DNA from: an uncultured Prevotella sp.
Lineage (GTDB): Bacteria; Bacteroidota; Bacteroidia; Bacteroidales; Bacteroidaceae
Length of the DNA stretch: 5,307 bases
Direction of reading: 5' to 3'
NCBI GenBank assembly: GCA_905210845.1
Contig: CAJLYG010000210.1
Location: forward strand, 1 to 5,307
Under the pieces are notes generated by a model. It was not told where the DNA came from and searched no databases. It worked only from the letters and a program-made list of their open reading frames with translations. Each line of letters begins with the position of its first letter. The first letter of the stretch is position 1. Both the position numbers and the translations under genes were made by a program. Positions 1 through 5,307 of this stretch are shown piece after piece.

Positions 1-1757
1 CGGTCATGCCCGAACAAGAACAGGTGGTGACAACCGTCCCATTCACCCAGCATGGGGCAGGGACGGAACAGCTCGACTTAACCCAGCTCTTCCCGACAGG
101 CAGCAAGGATAAGAAGCTTACGGTAGAATATACCAACAACCCAACTTGGTTGATGATCCAGGCTCTGCCTGCCTTGAGTGCCCCGACAACAGATGACGTG
201 ATCAGCCAGGCGGCAGCCTATTACTCCAACAGCATGGCAGGGCATCTCCTGAAATCAGCTCCCCAGATCCAGTCCACACTCGAGCTCTGGAAGCAAGAGA
301 AGGGAACGGAGACCTCTTTGATGAGCCAGTTGGAGAAAGACCAGGACCTCAAGACCCTCGTCTTGGATGAAACCCCTTGGGTCATGGATGCCCGGAAGGA
401 GACCGATCAAAAGCAACAGCTCCTCCAATACTTCGATGCATCGGCTTTGGACTATCGCTTGGGCAGCAGTCTTGACAAGATCAAGAGGTTGCAGAACCCC
501 GACGGGTCATGGAGTTGGTGGCCAGGTATGCCTGGTAGCCTTTACATGACGACCGCTGTCAGTGAGATATTGGTGCGCCTGAACGCCATGGTTGGCAAAC
601 AAGGTAATACGTCGGCCCTGCTCGATGCAGCCTTCCGCTACATGGGGAAGAAGATAGCCGAGGAAGTGGCAGAGATGAAGAAAGCCGAGAAAAAGGGCGT
701 GAAGAACCTCCGTCCCAGTGAGACGGCAGTCCACTACCTTTATCTCTGTGCCTTGGACGGCAGGAAGCTCCCGGCTTCCCAGCAATCAGATGCTGCCTAC
801 CTGACCCAGCATCTCGCCAAGCAGACCGCGGCTTTCACCATTTATGGCAAGGCCTTGGCAGCCGTTATCTTCGGGAAGTCATCCCATGACACAGCGTTGG
901 CAAAGCAGTACCTGCAGAGCCTCATGGAATACAGCGTCTATCGCAAGGAGACCGGTCGCTATTTTGACACTCCGAAAGCCTATTATAGTTGGTTTGATTA
1001 CCGCATCCCGACGCAGGTGGCAGCCATCGAGGCCTTGAAGCTCTTGCGTCCCCAGGACCATCAGGCCATCGAGGAGATGCAACGTTGGCTGTTGCAGGAA
1101 AAGCGCACCACCAGTTGGAGCACGCCAATCAACAGCGTTGATGCCGTGTATGCTTTCTTGGAAGGCGAGACAGGCAAACTGTCCAGTCAGGGTGAGAGCA
1201 CCGTCCTGAAGGTAGACGGCAAGGTGTTGGAGACCCCGAAGGCGACAGCAGGCTTAGGATATGTCAAGACCACGGTGGACGGCGACCATGTCAAGGCATT
1301 CACGGCGGAGAAAACCTCCGCAGGAACGAGCTGGGGTGCTGTCTATGCCCAGTTCATGCAAAAGACCGCGGAGGTAGCGAAAGCCTCGGCGGGCATGTCC
1401 ATCGACCGTGAGATCATAGGTGGGACGGACCAGCTGAAAGTAGGAGACAAGGTGCGTATCAGGATCACCATCACGGCCGACCGCGACTATGACTTCGTGC
1501 AAGTAGCTGACAAGCGAGCTGCCTGCTTGGAGCCTGTCCACCAGTTGAGTGGCTATCAAGGAGGCTATTACTGCTCGCCACGCGACAATGCCACGTATTA
1601 TTACTTCGACCGGCTCTCGAAGGGCAAGCATGTCATTGAGACCGAATATTATGTCGACCGGTCAGGAACATACTCCATGGGGACTTGCACCGTCCAAAGT
1701 GCATACTGTCCCTCCTATGGCGGTCGTTCCGCAGTCCAGTCATTGATCATCAAATAA
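1..1757 (+). CDS. Alpha-2-macroglobulin family protein, C-terminal part (5' end outside window)
   Basis: This is the last ~584 codons of a large envelope protein of the bacterial alpha-2-macroglobulin family, which usually has well over 1,500 residues. The reading frame is open to the left edge, so the Met at position 6 is probably internal. Numbering from that Met, residues 41-57 (YTNNPTWLMIQALPAL) precede the toroid (thioester-type) domain. That domain runs to about residue 390 and contains the typical NPDGSWSWWPG turn at 164-174. Residues ~464-583 form the C-terminal beta-sandwich, with RAACLEPVHQL and a YYVDRSGTYSMGTC strand followed by CPSYGGRS, as in the end of this family. The CxEQ thioester motif is absent where it is expected; the region near residues 61-73 reads TTDDVISQAAAYY. 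Thioester-containing members trap proteases, so this copy is probably non-covalent or structural (inference). The DUF1573 gene follows after 9 bases. Family assignment is firm; physiological role is unknown. Confidence 0.88.
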   Translation, partial: VMPEQEQVVTTVPFTQHGAGTEQLDLTQLFPTGSKDKKLTVEYTNNPTWLMIQALPALSAPTTDDVISQAAAYYSNSMAGHLLKSAPQIQSTLELWKQEKGTETSLMSQLEKDQDLKTLVLDETPWVMDARKETDQKQQLLQYFDASALDYRLGSSLDKIKRLQNPDGSWSWWPGMPGSLYMTTAVSEILVRLNAMVGKQGNTSALLDAAFRYMGKKIAEEVAEMKKAEKKGVKNLRPSETAVHYLYLCALDGRKLPASQQSDAAYLTQHLAKQTAAFTIYGKALAAVIFGKSSHDTALAKQYLQSLMEYSVYRKETGRYFDTPKAYYSWFDYRIPTQVAAIEALKLLRPQDHQAIEEMQRWLLQEKRTTSWSTPINSVDAVYAFLEGETGKLSSQGESTVLKVDGKVLETPKATAGLGYVKTTVDGDHVKAFTAEKTSAGTSWGAVYAQFMQKTAEVAKASAGMSIDREIIGGTDQLKVGDKVRIRITITADRDYDFVQVADKRAACLEPVHQLSGYQGGYYCSPRDNATYYYFDRLSKGKHVIETEYYVDRSGTYSMGTCTVQSAYCPSYGGRSAVQSLIIK

Positions 1758-1766
1758 CAATCCGAT

Positions 1767-2834
1767 ATGAATAGGAATTTCTTCATTTCTCTGCTCATGC
1801 TGGTTCTTTCCATCCCTGTGATGGCACAAAGAATCACTGCGACACAGCCCGTTATCGACTGCGGGCAAATCCTTTTCCGTAAGCCGATCACGGCAGAATT
1901 CGAGTTAAAGAACAAGGGTTTTGGTAAGACGAAGATAGATGAGGTACGTACCAGTTGCGGATGTACCACCCTTTCGTATCCGACAGGCGACATTGCCAGT
2001 GGTGAGACCTTCCTGGTGAAAGCCATGTACGATGCTAAGCAGATGGGGCATTTCGAGAAACAGATCGGCATCTACGCCAACGGATCGAAGGAACCCCTGA
2101 TCCTCACCTTGCGGGGGACGGTCGTTGATGAGATCGTCGACTTTTCTGGAACCTACCCTTTTACGGTGGGGAATTTAAAGACAGACAAGAACAACATTGA
2201 GTTCGATGATGTCAACAAGGGAGAGGTGCCCTATCAGATCATTCATCTGATGAACGCCACCAGCCAGACCATCCAGCCAGTCATCATGCACCTGCCCAAT
2301 TATCTGAAGGCAAAGGTATCTCCCACGAAGATTGCCCCGGGCCATGCCGGTACTGCCACCTTGGTTCTCGACTCCAGGAAGCTACGGGATTATGGCTTGA
2401 CGCAGACCTCTGTGTACGTAGGCATGTTCCCCGGCGACAAGGTAGCAGCCTCGAAGGAGATCACGGTGTCGGCAGTCTTGCTGCCAGGACTGAGCTATAT
2501 GAGTGAGCAAACCAAGGCGGAGGCACCGAGCGTCAGTCTTTCTACGACCACATTGGACTTAGGAAGCTTTGAAGGGAAGGCCAAGAAGAAAGGAGAGATC
2601 TTGGTGAAGAACCAGGGGCACTCCACGTTAGTGATCCGCAAGCTACAGCTGTTTACTGGTGGATTGCAGGTTTCTCTGAACAAGACGAAGATCGCTGCGG
2701 GCGAGACAGCCAAGTTGAAGATCACCGCCATTGCCAAGGACCTGAAGACGGTAAGGCGGAAGCCCCGTATCCTGATGATCACCAATGACCCGACGAACGC
2801 AAAGGTCGTCATAGACATCCATGTAAAGGAATGA
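1767..2834 (+). CDS. Secreted DUF1573 domain protein
   Basis: A 355-residue exported protein. Residues 1-20 are a signal peptide: a basic start (MNRN), a hydrophobic core, and a likely cleavage at VMA|Q. Residues ~27-120 are a DUF1573 domain with the typical TSCGCTT motif (Cys64, Cys66) and the following GxF/GHFEKQIGIYANG strands. Residues ~140-238 and ~262-353 look like two further Ig-like beta-sandwich modules. The last one (LDLGSFEG, later LMITNDP) resembles a DUF1573 repeat without the CGC cysteines. No catalytic residues are recognised. Family members are common in Bacteroidetes and their function is not established. The start is chosen because it gives a complete signal peptide and lies 9 bases after the preceding stop; no clear Shine-Dalgarno is seen, which is normal for this phylum. 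It overlaps ispH by 4 bases (ATGA), so it is probably co-transcribed with both neighbours. Confidence 0.88.
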   Translation: MNRNFFISLLMLVLSIPVMAQRITATQPVIDCGQILFRKPITAEFELKNKGFGKTKIDEVRTSCGCTTLSYPTGDIASGETFLVKAMYDAKQMGHFEKQIGIYANGSKEPLILTLRGTVVDEIVDFSGTYPFTVGNLKTDKNNIEFDDVNKGEVPYQIIHLMNATSQTIQPVIMHLPNYLKAKVSPTKIAPGHAGTATLVLDSRKLRDYGLTQTSVYVGMFPGDKVAASKEITVSAVLLPGLSYMSEQTKAEAPSVSLSTTTLDLGSFEGKAKKKGEILVKNQGHSTLVIRKLQLFTGGLQVSLNKTKIAAGETAKLKITAIAKDLKTVRRKPRILMITNDPTNAKVVIDIHVKE

Positions 2835-3700
2835 GAGACATACAGATAGAAATAGACAAGGGCAGCGGTTTCTGCTTTGGGGTGACAACGGCCATCCAAA
2901 AGGCAGAAGAGGAGCTGGCAAGGAACAACCATCTCTATTGCTTAGGGGATATCGTCCACAATGGGATGGAAGTGGAACGGCTCCATGACCGGGGCTTGGT
3001 AACGATCAACCATGAGCAGTTGAGGACACTCCATGACGTGAAGGTCCTGCTCAGGGCCCATGGCGAGCCGCCAGAGACCTATACCATCGCGAAGCAGAAC
3101 CATATCGAGATCATCGATGCCACCTGTCCTGTGGTCCTCGCCCTGCAACGGCGCATCAAGCGACAGTGCGACAATAACCCAGATGCCCAGATCGTCATCT
3201 TTGGCAAGAACGGGCATGCGGAAGTATTAGGCTTGGTGGGGCAGATCAGGGGGCATGCCATCGTGGTGGAGAACTTGGAAGACGTGAAGCGACTGGACTT
3301 CAACAAGGATATCTATCTTTATTCCCAGACCACCAAGAGCTTAGACGAGTTCCATCATATCATAGAATATATCCATGCCCATATCTCTCCTTCGGCGACC
3401 TTTAGGAGCTTTGACACCATCTGCCGCCAAGTGGCGAACAGGATGCCGAATATAGCAGGCTTTGCCTCCCGTCATGACTTGGTCTTGTTCGTGAGCGGCA
3501 GGAAGAGCAGCAATGGAAAGGTCCTGTTCAAGGAATGCAAACGGATCAACCCCAATTCCTATCAGATAGAAAGTGCCGAGGAAATCGACATGAAATGGTT
3601 GGACGGGGTCTCCACTATCGGGATCTGTGGGGCAACGAGCACCCCGAAATGGCTGATGGAAGAATGCCGGGAGTATATCTTGCGAAGGATCAATGAATAG
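2831..3700 (+). CDS. ispH: 4-hydroxy-3-methylbut-2-enyl diphosphate reductase (IspH/LytB)
   Basis: This cytoplasmic iron-sulfur enzyme makes isopentenyl and dimethylallyl diphosphate from HMBPP, the last step of the MEP isoprenoid pathway. The 289-residue length is normal for the family. The three cluster-ligating cysteines are present: Cys15 in GFCFGV, Cys99 in DATCPVV and Cys198 in DTICRQ. The substrate-site residues are also visible: His43 (VHNGMEVERL), His77 (RAHGEPP), His129 and Glu131 (GHAEVLG), Thr167/168 (SQTT), Ser226-Ser227-Asn228 (SGRKSSNGK) and Ser270 (GATSTP). The start codon overlaps the stop of the DUF1573 gene as ATGA, suggesting translational coupling; AAAGGA directly abuts the ATG, too close for a standard ribosome binding site. 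It is the last gene of the apparent operon and faces the araC-type gene convergently. No defect is seen, so it should be functional. Confidence 0.97.
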   Translation: MRDIQIEIDKGSGFCFGVTTAIQKAEEELARNNHLYCLGDIVHNGMEVERLHDRGLVTINHEQLRTLHDVKVLLRAHGEPPETYTIAKQNHIEIIDATCPVVLALQRRIKRQCDNNPDAQIVIFGKNGHAEVLGLVGQIRGHAIVVENLEDVKRLDFNKDIYLYSQTTKSLDEFHHIIEYIHAHISPSATFRSFDTICRQVANRMPNIAGFASRHDLVLFVSGRKSSNGKVLFKECKRINPNSYQIESAEEIDMKWLDGVSTIGICGATSTPKWLMEECREYILRRINE

Positions 3701-3714
3701 GAAAGAGCGGAACA

Positions 3715-3729
3715 GGCGAGTCGGTCGCC
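3715..3729. terminator. Small hairpin in the convergent gap, possible weak terminator
   Basis: GGCGA (3715-3719) and TCGCC (3725-3729) form a 5-bp GC-rich stem with a 5-base loop. It lies between the ispH stop (3700) and the stop codon of the minus-strand regulator (3731-3733), where a shared terminator would be expected. There is no T-run on either side, so intrinsic termination is doubtful and the call rests mainly on position. Confidence 0.25.
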
Positions 3730-3730
3730 C

Positions 3731-4564
3731 TTATGGAATCCCTTTCCTGAACATCTGCGGCGAGATGCCGGTGTGTGCCTTGAAATACCGGCAGAAGAAA
3801 GAATCGTCGTTGAAATGATATTCCCATGCGATCTGCTTGATGCTGTTCTGGGAGGAGCGGAGCAAAAGCTTGAGTTGCATGATGACATAATGGTCGATGA
3901 TCGACTTTGGAGAATGCTTGGTCTTGGCAAACGTAATAGTAGACAAGTATTTGGGCGTTATATGCAGGCACTGTGCATAATAGCTGACTTCGCGGCACTC
4001 CTTATAATGTTTCGTGACCTCTTCCATGAACATGGAAAAGAGCTCATTGACACGGACGGATCCCTCTTCGGGTGGTGTCTCCAAGGGATTGCGCTTGAGA
4101 TAATCATGGAATCCTAAGAAGAAAGCCTTGAGTTGAAGAAGGACCAATTGGTCGAAACACTCACATCCCGGTTCTTCATAGAATAGTTGCAACAAGGCGA
4201 ACATCCTCCTGATAATGTCCGTGACCAAGGGCGAGACCCCCCTGCACCTGTCCTTGCGCAAGAGGGAGTAGACAGTCTGTTCCAATTGCAGGGATGCCTC
4301 GCGGAGCAAGGAGACGTCATAGCGCAGGACCTGTGCCTTGAAATGAGGCGTGGCCGACTTGATCATGACCATGTCACCGGGGAACAGGATCAAGACGGAG
4401 CGTTGCTGGAATGTCCAGGTGTCGAAGTTAACCTCGAAGGTAGCATCCCCTTCTTCACACGAGATGATGCAACCATAGTTGAGGACAAGCTTCTCCTCCC
4501 TCCAATGGGGGAAACTTGAAATGAAAAGTTCTGCACTCTGATATGCCCATGCTTCTTTGTCCAT
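3731..4564 (-). CDS. AraC-family transcriptional regulator
   Basis: A 277-residue DNA-binding regulator. The N-terminal part (about residues 25-85) is beta-rich and cupin-like (GCIISCEEG, then LILFPGDMVMIKSATPH), the usual place for ligand sensing or dimerisation. Residues ~90-165 are helical. The C-terminal AraC domain (~170-277) has both helix-turn-helix units: VSYYAQCLHITPKYLSTI followed by KSIIDHYVIMQLKLLL, and SIKQIAWEYHFNDDSFFCRY followed by FKAHTGISPQMFRKG, which is the family signature. The protein ends just after that signature, as expected. The start at 4564 is 26 bases from a -7-like box, giving a short leader. The gene is divergent from a TolC-type efflux gene, so it most likely controls that operon and itself through the shared spacer (inference from layout). 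The inducer is unknown. The family call is firm. Confidence 0.93.
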   Translation of the reverse strand: MDKEAWAYQSAELFISSFPHWREEKLVLNYGCIISCEEGDATFEVNFDTWTFQQRSVLILFPGDMVMIKSATPHFKAQVLRYDVSLLREASLQLEQTVYSLLRKDRCRGVSPLVTDIIRRMFALLQLFYEEPGCECFDQLVLLQLKAFFLGFHDYLKRNPLETPPEEGSVRVNELFSMFMEEVTKHYKECREVSYYAQCLHITPKYLSTITFAKTKHSPKSIIDHYVIMQLKLLLRSSQNSIKQIAWEYHFNDDSFFCRYFKAHTGISPQMFRKGIP

Positions 4565-4571
4565 GGATGAT

Positions 4572-4584
4572 TAATTCTGAATTA
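4572..4584. repeat. 13-bp palindrome upstream of the AraC-type gene
   Basis: TAATTC-T-GAATTA is a perfect inverted repeat with one central base, located 8-20 bases before the regulator's start codon and directly beside the promoter-like box. It could be an autoregulatory operator or only AT-rich leader sequence. The symmetry is seen directly; the function is a guess. Confidence 0.4.
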
Positions 4585-4589
4585 GACTG

Positions 4590-4597
4590 CAAAATTG
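4590..4597 (-). promoter_or_regulatory. Putative Bacteroidetes -7 box of the AraC-type gene
   Basis: Read on the minus strand this is CAATTTTG, one mismatch from the Bacteroidetes -7 consensus TAnnTTTG. It is followed by CAGTC and lies 25 bases from the start codon at 4564. No good -33 TTTG box is found at 19-21 bases upstream, so the site would be weak or activator-dependent. Confidence 0.4.
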
Positions 4598-4608
4598 GTC
4601 ATTTTATT

Positions 4609-4618
4609 TGATATATCA
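4609..4618. repeat. 10-bp palindrome in the divergent spacer
   Basis: TGATATATCA is a perfect palindrome lying between the two promoter-like boxes, upstream of both. Such a position suits an operator, but short AT-rich palindromes arise easily by chance. Confidence 0.25.
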
Positions 4619-4685
4619 GCATAAATGTTCTGAAAAATACCATGATCGGCGAAATTATTAAAAGGGATAGCCAGGAAAAACATCG

Positions 4686-4693
4686 TACTTTTG
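4686..4693 (+). promoter_or_regulatory. Putative Bacteroidetes -7 box of the TolC-type gene
   Basis: TACTTTTG matches the Bacteroidetes -7 consensus TAnnTTTG exactly. Transcription would begin near 4700, giving a leader of about 58 bases before the start at 4758. A TTTG -33 box is missing at the usual 19-21 base distance (the region reads TTAAAAGGG), consistent with dependence on an activator such as the divergent AraC-type protein. Confidence 0.55.
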
Positions 4694-4711
4694 CAGTCGC
4701 AATTGGTGAAG

Positions 4712-4729
4712 TCCCCTTTCTCTGGGGGA
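4712..4729 (+). other. Small hairpin in the TolC gene leader
   Basis: TCCCC (4712-4716) can pair with GGGGA (4725-4729) around a pyrimidine-rich 8-base loop in the predicted untranslated leader. The stem is only 5 bp; a role in translation or mRNA stability is possible but unsupported. Confidence 0.2.
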
Positions 4730-4757
4730 ATCGGATCATAACATAGAGAACGTAGAA

Positions 4758-4967
4758 ATGAGACATGAAAGTATGGTTTTGGTCGTGTTGTTGCTGTTCG
4801 GAGGAACGGTGGCGATATGGGGCCAAGGCAATGTAAGGTCATTGGACAAGGATCAACTCTTCGCTTTAGTTGAGCAAAACAGCAAGCGGTTACAGGCACA
4901 ACGTACTCAAGAGCAAGTGGCGCAGCAAGGCGTGGACGTGGCCAAAAACCAGTGTATTTGCCTGTAA
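4758..4967 (+). pseudogene. TolC-family outer-membrane efflux protein, N-terminal fragment cut by a junction
   Basis: The frame encodes 69 residues. Residues 1 to about 23 are a signal peptide (MRHESMVLVVLLLFGG, ending near IWGQG). They are followed by LDKDQLFALVEQNSKRLQAQ and QGVDVAKNQ, the helical opening of a TolC-type channel in which the next residues are normally like RLPSI. Full proteins have about 400-500 residues, so only the first ~62-65 residues are native; the last few (CICL) and the stop come from foreign sequence. An alternative start is Met6 at 4773; the upstream start is kept because it gives a basic n-region. No Shine-Dalgarno is evident. In Bacteroidetes such a gene usually heads an operon with a periplasmic adaptor and an inner-membrane pump, which would lie beyond the junction. 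The gene may be intact in the real genome if the join is artificial. Confidence 0.75.
4949..4958. other. Junction between Bacteroidales DNA and AT-rich foreign DNA
   Basis: To the left the TolC frame matches its family up to KNQ (4944-4951). To the right a response-regulator frame in another phase is recognisable from LPVIFLTA (4958 onward). Composition drops to about 34% G+C from here to the window end. No terminal inverted repeat, target duplication or mobility gene is visible. The exact base cannot be fixed, because both families tend to have LP at this point and the two sequences may share a few bases. Confidence 0.7.
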
Positions 4968-5307
4968 TATTTTTAACTGCGTATGATGATGAAGTCAATG
5001 TAATAATGGGCTTTGAACTCGGTGCGGATGATTATATTTCAAAACCTTTCAGAGTAAAAGAACTTATGGTCAGAATAAAAAGTGTTATGCGCCGATATTC
5101 AACAGACACGAGTGACGGAATAATTACAATAAATAATCTTAAAATAAACACTAATGAAGCTAAAGTGTATAAAAACGGTGAAGAAATTGTGTTAACAGCT
5201 ATGGAATACAGGCTTCTTTTAATTCTTTTAAGTAACCGCGGAAAAGTGCTTTCACGCACTGCGCTTCTTGAAAATATTTGGGATGTAGCAGGCGATTTTG
5301 TGGAGGA
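4958..5307 (+). CDS. OmpR/PhoB-type (VanR-like) response regulator, fragment open at both ends
   Basis: An open frame of 116 codons runs from the junction to the right edge. It begins inside a receiver domain: LPVIFLTAYDDE contains the conserved switch Thr (4976-4978). Next come GFELGADDYISKPF with the conserved Lys (5042-5044) and VKELMVRIKSVMRR, the end of the receiver. After a short linker (STDTSDG) the winged-helix DNA-binding domain starts near 5120, with KVYKNGEEIVLTAMEYRLLL and GKVLSRTALLENIWDVAGDF; its last third lies beyond the window. The N-terminal ~75-80 residues with the phospho-accepting Asp are missing at the junction. The first in-frame ATG is at 5006, inside the receiver, so it is not a real start. 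Codons are AT-rich (ATA, AGA, CTT, AAA), unlike the rest of the window, and the sequence style is that of Firmicutes two-component systems. A partner sensor kinase would be expected downstream. Confidence 0.85.
   Translation, partial: MPVIFLTAYDDEVNVIMGFELGADDYISKPFRVKELMVRIKSVMRRYSTDTSDGIITINNLKINTNEAKVYKNGEEIVLTAMEYRLLLILLSNRGKVLSRTALLENIWDVAGDFVE

Larger units (their letters stand above)
4585..4698. repeat. 10-bp perfect inverted repeat marking the two divergent promoters
   Basis: GACTGCAAAA at 4585-4594 and TTTTGCAGTC at 4689-4698 are exact reverse complements, 94 bases apart. Each contains the TTTG core of a promoter-like box facing outward, toward the AraC-type gene and the TolC gene respectively. 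A direct AATTGGT also follows at 4593-4599 and 4701-4707. The arms may simply be two similar promoters, or sites bound by one regulator. Confidence 0.55.

Noticed and set aside
507..785. Minus-strand open frame of 92 codons inside the alpha-2-macroglobulin gene
   Set aside because: It lies wholly antisense to a well-supported gene, shows no recognisable domain and has no promoter or ribosome binding site.
1254..1631. Minus-strand open frame of 125 codons
   Set aside because: It is antisense to the conserved C-terminal domain of the alpha-2-macroglobulin protein; the translation is low-complexity and unlike any family I recognise.
2495..2932. Minus-strand open frame of 145 codons across the DUF1573/ispH overlap
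   Set aside because: It is the antisense of two coding regions that are clearly supported by motifs; its apparent hydrophobic stretches are a by-product of complementing lysine-rich codons.
3773..4519. Plus-strand open frames of 114 and 110 codons opposite the AraC-type gene
   Set aside because: The minus strand carries a complete AraC protein with both helix-turn-helix units, so these are shadows.
4700..4757. Riboswitch or attenuator in the TolC leader
   Set aside because: The leader is only about 58 bases with one 5-bp hairpin and no T-run or leader peptide, too little for a known riboswitch class.
4582..4998. Minus-strand open frame of 138 codons covering the divergent spacer and TolC start
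   Set aside because: It crosses the promoter region and the foreign junction and has no family resemblance; it cannot be a natural gene if the junction is artificial.
5032..5259. Minus-strand open frame of 75 codons at the right end
   Set aside because: It is antisense to the response-regulator fragment, whose receiver and winged-helix motifs are unmistakable.
4949..5307. Insertion sequence or transposon end at the junction
   Set aside because: I looked for terminal inverted repeats, a target duplication and a transposase and saw none; the right side begins in the middle of a coding domain, which transposon ends do not do.

Overview
The window looks like a piece of a Bacteroidales chromosome, most likely Prevotella-like. 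The evidence is a DUF1573 protein next to a large bacterial alpha-2-macroglobulin, weak or absent Shine-Dalgarno sequences, and a TAnnTTTG-type -7 promoter box. Its last ~350 bases do not belong to that genome by composition or by gene type. Genus-level assignment is inference from protein style only.

Layout. Positions 1-1757 (+) hold the C-terminal part of an alpha-2-macroglobulin family protein; its start lies left of the window. Nine bases later comes a secreted DUF1573 protein (1767-2834, +). Its stop codon overlaps the start of ispH (2831-3700, +), the [4Fe-4S] enzyme of the last step of the MEP isoprenoid pathway. The three genes are packed like one operon, although the first two act in the envelope and the third in the cytoplasm. 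A short convergent gap (3701-3730) with a small hairpin separates ispH from an AraC-family regulator on the minus strand (3731-4564). The 193-base divergent spacer (4565-4757) carries two opposed promoter-like sites joined by a perfect 10-bp inverted repeat, and two small palindromes. To its right a TolC-type outer-membrane efflux gene begins (4758, +). An AraC regulator divergent from a TolC gene is the usual layout of a locally controlled efflux operon.

After about 62-65 codons of the TolC gene the sequence changes abruptly, around 4949-4958. It becomes roughly 34% G+C DNA (about 101 of 300 bases counted in 4981-5280, against about 55-60% in the two upstream 60-base lines counted). That DNA encodes the second half of an OmpR/PhoB-type (VanR-like) response regulator in Firmicutes style. 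Both genes are cut at the same point and no transposase, integrase or element end is visible. A chimeric contig or read join is therefore the leading explanation, and a true insertion or recombination is the alternative.

I found no RNA gene, CRISPR array or complete mobile element, and no convincing new biological system. The most noteworthy items are the junction and the architecture of the divergent control region.
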